64,000 nucleotides of DNA from Mytilus edulis (Eukaryota > Mollusca > Bivalvia > Mytilida > Mytilidae), in NCBI RefSeq assembly GCF_963676685.1, contig NC_092357.1:21356647-21420646 (forward strand), written 5' to 3'. Under the pieces are notes generated by a model that saw only the letters and a program-made list of their open reading frames with translations, made no database searches and was not told where the DNA came from. Made by a program: the position numbers and the translations under genes. This document shows positions 25,142-37,500 of this stretch, piece by piece; positions within the stretch are counted from its first letter, which is position 1; each line of letters begins with the position of its first letter.

Positions 25142-25926
25142 TTAGTCCATTTTTGCCTTATGCTGTTCCTTTATTTCAGATAGCAACCCTCTCTGTTCTT
25201 CTTTAAACTCCTTGTTCATGGTTTCCAAAAACATCAAAACTTCATTACTTTTTTTTACTTTCTTTCCCTGATTATTTGCTTGATCTGGATCACTTGCCTT
25301 CTTCTTTCTTTTACCCTCTTCTGTCAAACTACTTTCATTTAAAGACTCTACATCACTATCCTCACATGTCACAGATTCTGCTGATGGTATTGATTAGCTC
25401 ATTGTGAAGATAGGTTTGACATTTGCCTTGTACATGTTGTACCCATAAGCTTCCTCCATTTCACAAAAATAGGGGCTCTATTTTACATCATTCCCACTTT
25501 TTTGGTTGTGATCAACAGTGTCACGAAATATTTTTGTTAAGTTTTTCCACTTTTGTTCACATTGCTGGAAAGTAAGGGAGCTACCATTTGATTTTTATGG
25601 GGGGGGGGGGGGGGGGGGGGGGGGGGCTAGGATGAAATTTGAAAAAAATAGGCAGGACAGGAGTTTTGAGTAAAAAAAAAGGCAGGATGAGACACTTTGC
25701 AAAAAAAAAAGGTAGGATGACAATTTAGGTAAAAAAAGTCAGGATAAACTAATAAAAAAAAGGCAGGACCGAATAGAGTGAAAAATAAAAAGGCAGGACA
25801 GAGATTACAACTAAAAAAAAAATGCAGGACAAAAGTTTTCATCCTAGCCCCCCCATAAAAATCAAATGGTAGCTCCCTAAATGTACTGAGCTGCTTCGTC
25901 ATGTTCGTCTGCACTTCTTCCGCCAT
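25142..25926 (-). pseudogene. Harbinger Myb/SANT-like accessory protein, interrupted by a MITE
   Basis: Reading right to left, the frame starts at an ATG at 25926 (MAEEVQTNMTKQLSTF) and is cut by a 302-bp MITE. Skipping the MITE and one TAA duplication continues in the same frame with FQQCEQKWKNLTKIFRD, the C-x2-KW-x-NL signature of the Myb/SANT-like domain of Harbinger DNA-binding proteins. Two in-frame stops follow (after GNDVK, where a W codon is expected, and after IFTMS). The acidic and lysine-rich tail runs to the stop at 25142. The usual N-terminal helix is missing, so the gene was truncated as well as interrupted. In autonomous elements this protein helps the transposase bind DNA and enter the nucleus. 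Confidence 0.8.
25576..25877. mobile_element. Harbinger-type MITE, GGGAGCTACC family, copy 1
   Basis: Termini are GGGAGCTACCATTTGATTTT and its complement, extended through GGCTAGGATGAAA, so the TIR exceeds 40 bp. TAA flanks both ends (25573-25575 and 25878-25880). The interior is a ladder of AAAAAGGCAGGA-like units. The left TIR has an uninterrupted run of 28 G (25599-25626), whereas the right TIR has only 7 C. A second copy lies at 48900-49183. Confidence 0.9.
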
Positions 25927-26128
25927 ATTCTTTTTCGAAACCAAACTACTAAACCGCCCCGAGAGCGGTTTGATAAGTTTCAGAAACTGGTTTTCGTTTT
26001 GTCTCAATAAACAATCAAACCAGTTTCAATTTTAAACCAGGTTCTAAACTGGTTTGTCAAAACAAATGAAAAGTTTCGAAAACTGTTGCAAAACTTAAAC
26101 CAGTTTGCTAGCAATAAATGCACCCTAA

Positions 26129-26511
26129 GCAAAGGGTACTATGCTTCATTTATACTACTTGGACAATTCCGGAGTCATATAGTACCTTTAAAAAATGTTT
26201 TTTTTCGATCAAAAACGCTGCGGCACCATATGTGTTTCTTGGACTTATTCACACCCAAAGGTGTTGAACTTTAATAATTTGGCAATTTTGGCAATTTTGT
26301 GTACGTAATTGTTTTAATAAAAACGCAGGACCGAAAAAGGCTACCATTGTCGCCTACGTAAATAATCACCCATATTGTGTGTTTAAAATATTCAAAGGAT
26401 TTTATGTGTTTTAAAATGTACAGATAACTGTGTTATAAACTAATTCTCGGTATCATCCGAGTGCTCCTAGACTGGAGGGATTTACATAAGAAGAAGAAGA
26501 AGAAGAAGAAG
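26129..26511. other. Upstream region of the 421-aa gene
   Basis: About 380 bp between the Harbinger element and the start codon at 26512, with no repeat recognised except an (AAG)n run directly before the ATG (26488-26511). It presumably contains promoter and 5' UTR; no TATA box or initiator can be assigned with confidence. Confidence 0.4.
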
Positions 26512-26598
26512 ATGGCGTCGTCAAAGGACCTCAGGTCAGCGGCAGGGAAAAGACATGTCGGTCTTACTGAATGTAAAGACTTAAACGAACTGGACTAT
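26512..26598 (+). CDS. Exon 1 of the 421-aa gene
   Basis: Codes for residues 1-29, from ATG to ...NELDY, followed by a strong donor GTAAGT at 26599. Phase 0. This is the least certain exon because it is short and 6.9 kb from the next; support comes from the Kozak-like context, the donor and the phase match. Confidence 0.6.
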
Positions 26599-29500
26599 GT
26601 AAGTTTTTACTTGGACATTTTGTATATGAATGTAAACATTTCGTATTTTTCTTCAAATCTCAACAGTATAATCACGGGTATAATCATAATTTTATGCTCA
26701 TACGATGCAGTCCGACCACATAAGACTTTGCAGCTTATTAAGGTTTATGTACCCTTCTGTAGCCATTTTTGTATTTTTGCATTTGATAGAAAAAGAGGAC
26801 TTTGTGGTAAATAAATCGAGATTTTTATAGAAAATCCACAGCCTTTAATACAGAGATTTTTGTTATAAAATTTGAAACATAAATTACTCACTTAATTTTC
26901 TATGATGTGCTAGTGTTTATTTTTTACAAAAAGTTCTAAGTAACCTGTAAATTCCAAAACACCTGTGCTGAGTCACTAAAGTCGAGCGCTCCTTAAAAGG
27001 TGTACTTGATTTTGGCCATATTTATACTTGTCTTAACCAATAACTACATTTATAAACTTGTTTTAAGGTAATCAATGCTAGCACTGCATGCAATAATCCT
27101 ATATCTATCAGTCATCAAATTGCCAAATATGAGAATACAAGGATAAAGGCTGTGGATTTTCTATAAAAATTTTGATTTATTTGCCACAAAGTCCTCTTTT
27201 TCTATTAAATGCAATGGAACAGTAAAATATAATGCTTTGCATCAAGTTTCCCCTTGGAATATGTACAAAATGGCCTATCTCTATTATTCATTATATCTGT
27301 AGTTTTGATACAATTGAAGTTTGAAAAGTTCGTACAAAAATGGCTACAGAAGGGTACATAAACCTTAACATAGAACTCAATGCATCTAATTTGATATTTA
27401 ACATTTTGATATATGAATCGATTGACTGACAAATCTATATTGTGTGTGTTTATCTCATTTCCCATAAAATGTCTCCGATTAATTTTAAAATCAACAAAGT
27501 GGGTCGTGAAAGATATTCAGTCATTTCGTACCATAACCATACACCTAATCGCTATTTATTCCATTCCGGATAAGTTCTAAAATTACACAACTTTTTCATC
27601 CAGTTGAAGCTATCTGGGACCCTGTTTAAACAATTCACCATGCATGATACTTTTTAATGAGACCTGTTTAAACTACCGTAAATACTTCAAACAAAATATT
27701 TTTTTACTTCAATTTTAATTTCGAAAAAAGTGGATCATACTACATTTGTATATCAAAGTTTCTTGATGATCACTTTCTAAAGTTTTTTCTCCCTCAGCTC
27801 ACTACTGATGACCTCCATTTTTCGGCCGGTGACCCAAAACAGGAAGTTGTATAAATGACTGTTTTTCCCGGAATGGACTAAATAGCGATAAGGTGTTTTT
27901 GTACCATTGCCATTTTATACCCAAAATTACCATTTCGTACCATGCATTTGCCATTTCGTACCATGAACATAAACCATTTCGTACCATAAAAGGACCATTT
28001 CGTACCACATGGAAAAATGCTTTACCATTTCGTACCATATGGAAAAAATGCTTTTCCATATCGTACCATATTATGGAAATAATTCTTTACCATATCATTA
28101 TGCTTTACCATTTCTTACCATGTTGGAAAAATGTTTTTTTTTGTACCATATGACTTGTTCATGAGAAATATATTAGAAATTACATGGGAATCTTGTTTTT
28201 ATGTTAATATTGGTTTTTATATTTACTAAATAATTTCGTTTAAATAAATGTTTTATATATATACTATTTATTTTAGATATCAATTCCCATATTTATATGA
28301 ATTCATAAAAAATTAATCATCTGTTATTTTTTTTTTTTACGAATATGATAGGAATAATTAAGAATTAGATGGTAACTTCAAATGGTGCAATTAAGCTATG
28401 TGTTTGGACAGTGTTTATCGCTAATTATTTATTTTTACTCCAAAATTTTGTTGTTAATTTAACATCAAAAGAATAATCATCAGCATATGCTTTTATAGTC
28501 ATTAAACGTTGTTTTACCAGGAAATGCAGAGAAAGGGGCACAAGCTAACATTCAGTGTTCTCCAAAGGATTGTTGGATAGCACCATGGTAGCGCGTGACA
28601 AGTTGGATAAACGTGTTGACTTTTGTGACACGTCGTGTCGTTATTTTATGGTGTTTTTTTCATAATATGGTTATACCCATATTAAAGGTTTGTTTTTGCA
28701 TCCTTTTTATTGTTTTCTTCTTAACCCTGTTCTAAGTTTGACATTTTCTGATTTAATAATTGAAAAGCAACAAAGATTTTATATTATTTATTCAAGTTGA
28801 AGAATAATAAAACAAGATTTAATACATAACATATGACAAGCCCTCAGGAAAGTTACTGTTGTTTTCAAATTTCCAAGTGCTCACTGATTAAAGGCTAATT
28901 ATTCTTTACTTTCTATATAAAACATTTAGGCATAATAACTAAAGTTAAATTAAGGCAATTTACAGCAAATAAATAACCAGTAAATAAAATTATTTCATTT
29001 CACAAGAAGTTCTATTCTTATTTAATTTCAATAAAAAAAATACTGGAAAGGTTTATATTAAAACTAAGAAAGGAAGGAAAGGATACCTTTTTAGCTCACC
29101 TGGCCTAAAAGGCCATGTGAGCTTTTCTCATCACTTGGCGTCCGTCGTCGTCGTCGTCGTCGTCGACGTCGTCGTCGTCGTCGTCGTCGTCTGTCGTCGT
29201 TAACAATTTTTCAAACATCTTCTCCTCTGAAACTACTGAATGGATTTGAATGAAACTTAACATGATTGTTCCTTAGTATATCCTGCACAAAATGTGCGCT
29301 TCGATTTTTGATCCGTCAAAAAACATGGCCGCCGTTACTTAAAATAGAACATAGGGGTCAAATGCAGTTTTTGGCTTATATCTCAAAAACGAAAGCATTT
29401 AGAGCAAATCTGACATGGGGTAAAAATGTTCATTAGGTCAAGATCTATCAGCCCTGAAATTTTCAGATGAATCAAACAAACCATTGTTGGGTTGCTGCCA

Positions 29501-32500
29501 CTTAATTGGTAATTTTAAGGAAATTTTGCAGTTTTTGGTCATTATCTTGAATATTATTATAGATAAAGATAAACTGTAAACAGCAAAAAAGATCAGCAAA
29601 GTAAGATCTACAAATAAGTTAATATGACCAAAATTGTCAATTGACCCCTTAAGGGGTTATTGTCCTTTAATGACAATTTTTCACAATTTGTTCATCATAT
29701 TTGCTAACTTTAAAAAATCTTCTCCTCTGAAACTACTGAATGGATTTGGTTAAAACTTAGCATGATTGTTCCTTAGATTATCCTGCACAAAGTGTGTGCT
29801 TTGATTTTTGATCCGTCAAAAAACATGGCCGCCCTTACTTAAAATAGAACATAGGGGTCAAATGCAGTTTTTGGCTTATATCTCAAAAACGAAAGCATTT
29901 AGAGCAAATCTGACAGGAGTAAAAATGTTCATTAGGTCAAGATCTATCAGCCCTGAAATTTTCAGATGAATCAAACAAACCATTGTTGGGTTGCTGCCAC
30001 TTAATTGGTAATTTTAAGGAAATTTTGCAGTTTTTGGTCATTATCTTGAATATTATTATAGATAAAGCTAAACTGTAAACAGCAAAAAAGATCAGCAAAG
30101 TAAGATCTACAAATAAGTTAATATGACCAAAATTGTCAATTGACCCCTTAAGGGGTTATTGTCCTTTAATGACAATTTTTCACAATTTGTTCATCATATT
30201 TGCTAACTTTAAAAAATCTTCTCCTCTGAAACTACTGAATGGATTTGGTTAAAACTTAGCATGGTTGTTCCTTAGATTATCCTGCACAAAGTGTGTGCTT
30301 TGATTTTTGATCCGTCAAAAAACATGGCCGCTGTTACTTAAAATAGAACATAGGGGTCAAATGCAGTTTTTGGCTTATATCTCAAAAACGAAAGCATTAA
30401 GAGCAAATCTGACATGGAGTAAAAATGTTCATTAGGTCAATATCTATCAGCCCTGAAATTTTCAGATGAATCAAACATCCAATTGTTGGGTTGCTGCCAC
30501 TTAATTGGTAATTTTAAGGAAATTTTGCAGTTTTTGGTCATTATCTTGAATATTATTATAGATAAAGATAAACTGTAAACAGCAAATATGATCAGCAAAG
30601 TAAGATCTACAAATAAGTCAATTTGACCAAAATTGTCAATTGACCTCTGTAGGAGTTATTGCCCTTTAAAGACTTTTTTCACAATTTGTTCATCATGTTG
30701 ACTTACTTTAAAAAATCTTCTCTTATGAAACTGCTGTATCAATTTCAGCCAAACTTAGGCTAAATGAGTTTCAGAGTTTCAGAGTATCTAGTATAAATTT
30801 TATATTTCATTTCCTTGTATGTCAAGAAACATAGCTCCTATGGCTAAAATAGAACATAGGAGAAAATGATTTTTTTTTGCTTTTGAAGAAAATAGGACGA
30901 TTCAAAGAACATTTAAATAAATTGAAAAGCCAAAATAATCATTGATGAGAGATTAAACCAAAAAAATTCAGGTGAGCGATTCAGGCTCTTGAGAGCCTCT
31001 TGTTTATCTTGTGTAAGTCGAATTATTCATTTCTTCAAAATAATTCACAAGACTCCTTTTAGAATGACACTTTATTCTAAAACAATTATAACAAAATATT
31101 ATCTATATTTTATAGCAATACACTGACTGAAATACGATTAGAATTATCTTTAAAAAGGGCACGAACGTGACTGGGAGCGAACACGGCTGGGCGCGAACGA
31201 ACCCGGATTCACCTGTGGTAAGGAAAATGACTGAAATACGATTAGAATTATCTTTAAAAAGGGCACGAACGTGTAGGGTGCGAACGTGAGTGGGAGCGAA
31301 CGCGGCTGGGCGCGATCGAACCCGGATTCACCTGTGGTAAGGAAAAAAAATGTTTAGCCAAATCCACAATAGTTTCATATTTTCTTAAACAAAAACTTAA
31401 TACAACCTTTGTATATCTAGGTGCTGCCAGGCTTTAAAACTTTTTAAATTATACAGTTTTGTCTGTACTCAGATGTAATTTTGTGGTGTAAACACAGTCA
31501 TTTTTGACAAAGTGTAAAGATGAACCTTAACTTTTTTTCTCTTTTAATATCTTTATATTATTTTTTTTTCTTTTTAGCAAGTTTTAATAATAATAGATGG
31601 AAAATGTTGGCATTCTGATACTTTAGTGGCCCAAACTTTTAATTTCATAAAGAGCTCTACTAAACTATTCTTAACCCGTTACCCTAACCTAAAACATAGC
31701 CATACATGCTCCTTAACTCTAGTATAGGGACCCTTATTTGGCTTAAAGTAAAAGAAGGCTGAAATGTTTCTGTAACTTGTAAGCATGTCTGTATGGTACA
31801 TTGTATACATGCTATCACAAAGTGGTTGGGCCAAGTAACAATTGTAACTACTTGGCCATTCTCGCTACACAGTACAATATAAGTTATTTCTTCGTGCAAC
31901 CAGAAAGGCTGAGTTGTTCCAATTGGGCCAAGTAAGTTTTACAAGCCATTAGTAATTTTAGAATTTTGTAAAGCCTGTAGATATTGGGTAGTCCAAATAA
32001 TTATCACGTTCACAACCATGTAATATGGACGTTGGGAAACTTAATTAGTCATTTTTCAGCAAACCTACGAAAAAAGGTAACAAGTCAGTGGCGGTTCCAG
32101 AAGTTTTCATAAGGGGGGGGGGGGCGCTCGCTCCAGTCATGCTTCAGTGATTCCCTATATAATCAACCAAGTTTTTCCCTTGAAAGGGGCAAGGGGCAAG
32201 TTTTGTGTAATTAATCAACCCAGATTCCTGAAACTTTTCATTTGTTGAAGTTGTGCAAAAGCTATTATGGAGTGGAATTATTTCTTTATTGTTTCCAGAC
32301 TTGGAAACTATGTAAATTTTATTGTAATTATCTCCTCATACAGTTCAATTAAGATTCTAATACAAACATTACTATAACATACCGGCCATTTGAGACTTTG
32401 ACCCATTTTTTGCTCACCTTTCTTTAAAGGAAATGTGAGCTATTGCCATCACTTGGCGTCCGTCGTCGTCATCGGTCTGTCTGGTGTAAAATATTTCAAA

Positions 32501-34498
32501 GATCTTCTCCTCTGAAACGTAACATGTAGAACCAATTCCAACCAAACTTAAGCTGAATGATCCTTGGGGTTTCTTGAATAATGTTTTGTGTTTTATTTTC
32601 TGTTATTTTCTTGAATTTTATAATAGATAAAGATAAACCGTAAGCAGCAAAAATGATCAGCAAAGTAAGATCTACAAAATGTTAATGTGACCAAATTTGT
32701 CAATTGACCCCATAAGGAGTTATTGTCCTTTAATGACAATTTTACACATTTTGTTCATCATATTAGCTAACTTTTAGTCTTATAAAAAACCTTCTCCTCT
32801 GAAACTAGTGTACCAAATTCAACCAAACATAAACTGAATTATCATTAGCATGATTAGGATGTCTTAAATAAACTAAAATAAGCTAAAAATGTTTATAGGT
32901 TATGGAATTCCTTTTCGCAATATTTGATGTTAAAATAATGGCTGGAAAGGCTTTCTCTGACTTTTACCTTATTTTTAGCATTAGTATTATTTGGGTCTGA
33001 AATCATAAGAAAGGAAATCTACAATCTGCTTAAATTTTGTTAATGACCTTTTATAAGCTATTTGAAGATTTCTATGAAAAGAAAAGTGGGTGTTATGGGG
33101 CAAAATATTTAACCCTGTATCTTAGGGAAAAACCCAAGGAGTCCAAACATTTGACAAAAATTTCCAAAACCTCACCTAAGTACATCCTTAATTGAAACGT
33201 GAATATCTGTTTATTGAACATTTTTGGAGTTATCCGTTTGGAAAAATTGACCCTCAAAATATGAATAAAATTAGTTTTAAAATGCTAAACATCTTTTGCA
33301 GTCATGTTAGCTGCTCTGCATAATTTGGATCACTTCACAGACTTTGTATTGGGATACCCAGTGTATTTTCCTCCTGTTTTGCAGTTACATTGTATCTGCA
33401 AGATATTTTAAAAAGTTCTAAGGTATACATCATATAAATACTAATACATATTTTATTATCAGACATATTTTGCTTTCAGGCATGGAAGGCAAATTACAAT
33501 CAAAGAGCCTTGCTGCTCAGGATATTATGCCTGAGCCATTCAAAAGACAAAAAATGTTCAATGTCACAATCCAGTACAATTGAAAGTGTAAAATTTTTTT
33601 CCAAAGAAAAGGAACAGTCTGAGGCTTCATATCTAATGTATGATTGTTATAATTCCTTCCATCAACTATCCTTGGATAATTTTTATAAATATATAGACAG
33701 TTTTTTAAAATCGTTTGAGAATTCTGAAATAAGTGAGGATTATTGGAAGGAGATTGTTAACTGCTTGGAACTCTTTGACTATAAGTATGAAAAAATTGAG
33801 GGAGTAGAATTCTGGTCATCTGAAAAAAGTCCAAAGACTGATGAGGACTTGGTAGAAGCATTTGGAAAGATGTCTTTAGGTAACACATATTATAATTTAG
33901 TTTTGTTTTCAAGATGGTTGGGGTTCTTAGGTCGGATGTCAACAATTGGTTTCCAGACAATAATTGAAAAAATATACATCCGATTCACATTATTCGAACA
34001 ATATTCAATAATGATTCATTTTTTGGGAAAAGACGGAAGTCTATTTCCTTACACTGCAGCTCAGGTGGATTTTGCTTTTTTCACTTGCCCACTGTGGGCA
34101 GCCCACCTGTGCCCACTCTAGCTATATTCTCTTTGTTTTGAAAAATATTAAATACAAATGCTTATCTGCTTATTATACAGGAATAATATATAGGAATCAC
34201 CCTGTCCATCCGTCTGTCTGTCTGTCTGTCCATATGTCTTGTATGCGCAACTCCTCCTTAACGGATTGACCAATATTGACAAAACTTTATACAGTTGTAG
34301 TACACCACCTGTCCTGAGGATGTGCATAAGGTAAAGATATTTCTGGTCTGAATTATTTCAAGGGAGACAATTGAATTTACATGTGCTTAGTTTTAATATA
34401 GCAATAAATGGCAACAGGTCTTGTAAGCCCAACTACACTTTAATTGATCAATTAATATTGACGAAACTTTTACACAGTTGTTATACCCCACGCAACGA

Positions 34499-34534
<36 letters not shown>

Positions 34535-37500
34535 CGTCAGTCCGTCCGTCCGTCCGTCAGTCCGTCAGTCCTGTTTCTTGTCATCGCAACTCCTCTCAAA
34601 CCACACAACAGAATTTCACGAAACCTTTTCAGATAATAAGGACATACTATGTAGTTGTGCATATCGATGGGAAATTGCGATTCAATTTTTTTTCTAGGAG
34701 TTACGCCCCTTTGAACTTATTAACTTTAATGTACTACTGCAACAGTTTGTCATCGCAACTCCTCTCAAACCACACAACAGAATTTCACGAAACCTTTTCA
34801 GATAATAAGGACATACTATGTAGTTGTGCATATCGACGGGAAATTGCAATTCAATTTTTTTTCTAGGAGTTACGCCCCTTTGAACTTATTTACTTAAATG
34901 TACTACTGCAACAGTTTGTCATCGCAACTCCTCTCAAACCACACAACAGAATTTCACAAAAGCTTTTCATATAATAAGGACATACTATGTAGTTGTGCAT
35001 ATCGACGGGAAATTGCGATTCAATTTTTTTTCTAGGAGTTACGCCCCTTTGAACTTATTTACTTAAATGTACTACTGCAACAGTTTGTCATCGCAACTCC
35101 TCTCAAACCACACAACAGAATTTCACGAAACCTTTTCCGATAATAAGGACATACTACATAGATGTGCATATCAACAGGAAATTACGATTCAATTTTTTTT
35201 CTAGGAGTTATGCCCCTTTGAATTTATTTGCTTCAATGTACTTCTGCAACAGTTTGTCATCTCAACTCCTCTGAAAACACACAACAGAATTTCATGAAAT
35301 TTTGTAGATAATAAGGACATACTATGTAGATGTGTATATTGACAGGAAATTATTATTCAGTATTTTTTCTTATACAATTTTTTTTTCTTATACTTATTTA
35401 ATTTCTCCAATGACAATGTAGGGACGTGGGGTATGTGAGCGTGCTCACTAAGGTTCTTTAATTGTACACAACATTAGGATGGGCAGGAAGGAGGATATAT
35501 CTGGTCAGATTTTTTTTCAAGGGAGATAATTGAACTAAGTTTGTTTAAATATCACAATATGTGGCAATAGGTCTTATAAACACAACTCCTCCTAAAATGA
35601 CTAGAAATATTAATGAAACTATGCACAATTGCAGTACATGACCAGAGAATGTGCATTACGTAAGATATTCTTGGTATGGAGTATTTAAAGTGAGATAATT
35701 AACTTATTTATCTAAATAAAGTTATTTTACTGTTTTTCACACACTAACTTAAAAAATGCAAAGAGAGATAACTCTTAATCATTATTATTTATTTTAATTA
35801 AGGCCATAGTTATTATAGTTTTAGTTTTACGAAATTTTTTGACAAAACCAATGGGTAGGAGGATGAAAAAACTAAAAAAAAAAAAAACCTGCTGCTGCTG
35901 CTGATTTTTTATGCCCCACCTACGATAGTAGAGGGGCATTATGTTTTCTGGTCTGTGCGTCCGTCCGTCTGTCCCGCTTCAGGTTAAAGTTTTTGGTCGA
36001 GGTAGTTTTTGATGAAGTTGAAGTCCAATCGACTTCAAACTTGGTACACATGTTCCCTATGATATGATCTTTCTAATTTTAATGCCAAATTCGAGATTTT
36101 ACCCCTAAATGATAGTGCGAGTGGGGCATTCGTGTACTGAGGACACATTCTAGTTTTAAAAATGTAATACCAACCATCAATATCAAAATTTTTTTTATTT
36201 TATTTCATCAGGAGATTTTCTCCTAGTGTAACAACTATTTTTTTTATCTTGACAAGGTTTGAATTGAAAATCAATGAACAACTTACTAAATCACCAATAG
36301 CATAAATTTAGATTCTTTCATGCAGCTATGAACTAAAATTTATTTATTTTTTGCATGAAAAACACTGGGTCGGAGGAGAAAAAAAAATAAAAATCAACAT
36401 TTTTAATTTTATTTTTTTTCCTATTTTGCAAAAATTAGGGTAGGAAGGTTCGTAAAACTAAAAATAAATTTTCATTTTGTGTCAGAAACCTATGCTGTGT
36501 TAAATATTTAATCACAATCCAAATTCAGAGATGTCTCAAGCTTGCCTTAAATATGGAATTGGGGTATCCTTAGTGAGTTTACTCACAGTTTTACGCAAAA
36601 CTCTCATATATATATGCTAAATACTATCCACACTAATCTGTAACCACTCTTGTTTCAATTGAATGTATTTGCAAGTCTTTTGATAAAACAAAAGAAAGTT
36701 GGTCCAAATCAGGGTCCAAAATTAAACTTTGTTTGATTTCATCAAAAATTGAATAATTGGGGTCTTTGATATGCCAAATCTAACTGTGTATGTACAAAAA
36801 TGTAGTTGTGTGGGTGTTGCACTATTTGACAGATTACAAATTTTGGGATTTCCGTATGTGTTGCAATGTGGCTCATTGCCATATATATATGGCACCCGAT
36901 AGATGGCACTCTCATTAGAATTTAAAATTTGGGAATTCCAATATCGGCACTTGTGCATAAGTTGTGGACGACAAAGCAAGTGTATGCTTAATTTTTGGTC
37001 CAGTTTGGTCCTGTTTTCAAATTGGTCTACATAAAGTCCAAAGAGTCCAACATTAAACTAAGTCAAGTTTGATTTTAACAAAAATTGAATTCTTGGAGTT
37101 GTTTGATATGCTAAATCTTAACATGTACTTAGATTTTTTATTGTGGGTTGTATTGCGCAACAGCATGAAATCTTCAATTGAAAATAAATTCAAATCATTT
37201 AACCAATTTCAAGTTCTTTAACTACATTTATTCTGTGACAGAAAACTATCATGTGTCAAATATTTAATTAAAATCCAAATTCAGCCTCTATCAAGCTTGA
37301 ATATTGTGTCCTTATTTGCCCAAACTGATCAGGGTTGGACCTCTGCGGTCGTATCCAGCTGGGTCTGTCCATTAAGCCATGACATAAAATGGGACATCAT
37401 ACATTTTGTAGTTATATTTTAGAATGTGACACAGGTTGAAAAAAAAATTGATTCAGAAAAAGGATATACCAAAGCATCCAGAAAAATATAACAGAAGATA

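Larger units (their letters stand above)
23259..26125. mobile_element. PIF/Harbinger DNA transposon, decayed
   Basis: The left end GGGTGCATTTATTGC (23259) and the right end GCAATAAATGCACCC (ending 26125) are perfect 15-bp inverted repeats, extended by imperfect AAACTGGTTT-rich arms. TAA flanks both sides (23256-23258 and 26126-26128), the 3-bp duplication typical of PIF/Harbinger. Inside are both genes of this superfamily, opposed in orientation as is common: a broken DDE transposase (+) and a broken Myb/SANT-like protein (-). Two later insertions sit inside it: the mytilid repeat at 24223-24750 and a 302-bp MITE at 25576-25877. Confidence 0.9.

Noticed and set aside
25627..26007. 126-codon reverse frame through the GGCAGGAC ladder
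   Set aside because: Most of it is translation of the MITE's A/T-rich ladder; only the first part belongs to the Harbinger Myb-like gene.
27802..28153. Overlapping frames with repeated MVRNG or YHFVPY peptides
   Set aside because: They are translations of the CCATTTCGTACCAT motif cluster on both strands; no start context or homology.
29140..29200. (GTC)n and (GTCC)n tracts as CRISPR-like or regulatory arrays
   Set aside because: Simple microsatellites at a fixed position within eukaryotic transposable elements; no spacers.
33880..34121. Extension of exon 2 of the 421-aa gene past the GTAACA donor
   Set aside because: The extension runs into a MITE fragment (34065 on), while splicing at 33879 gives a phase-perfect join to exon 3.
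34371..34866. Two frames ending in CSCAYRxEIAIQFFF
   Set aside because: They are produced by the 169-bp tandem core of the HINE-like element.
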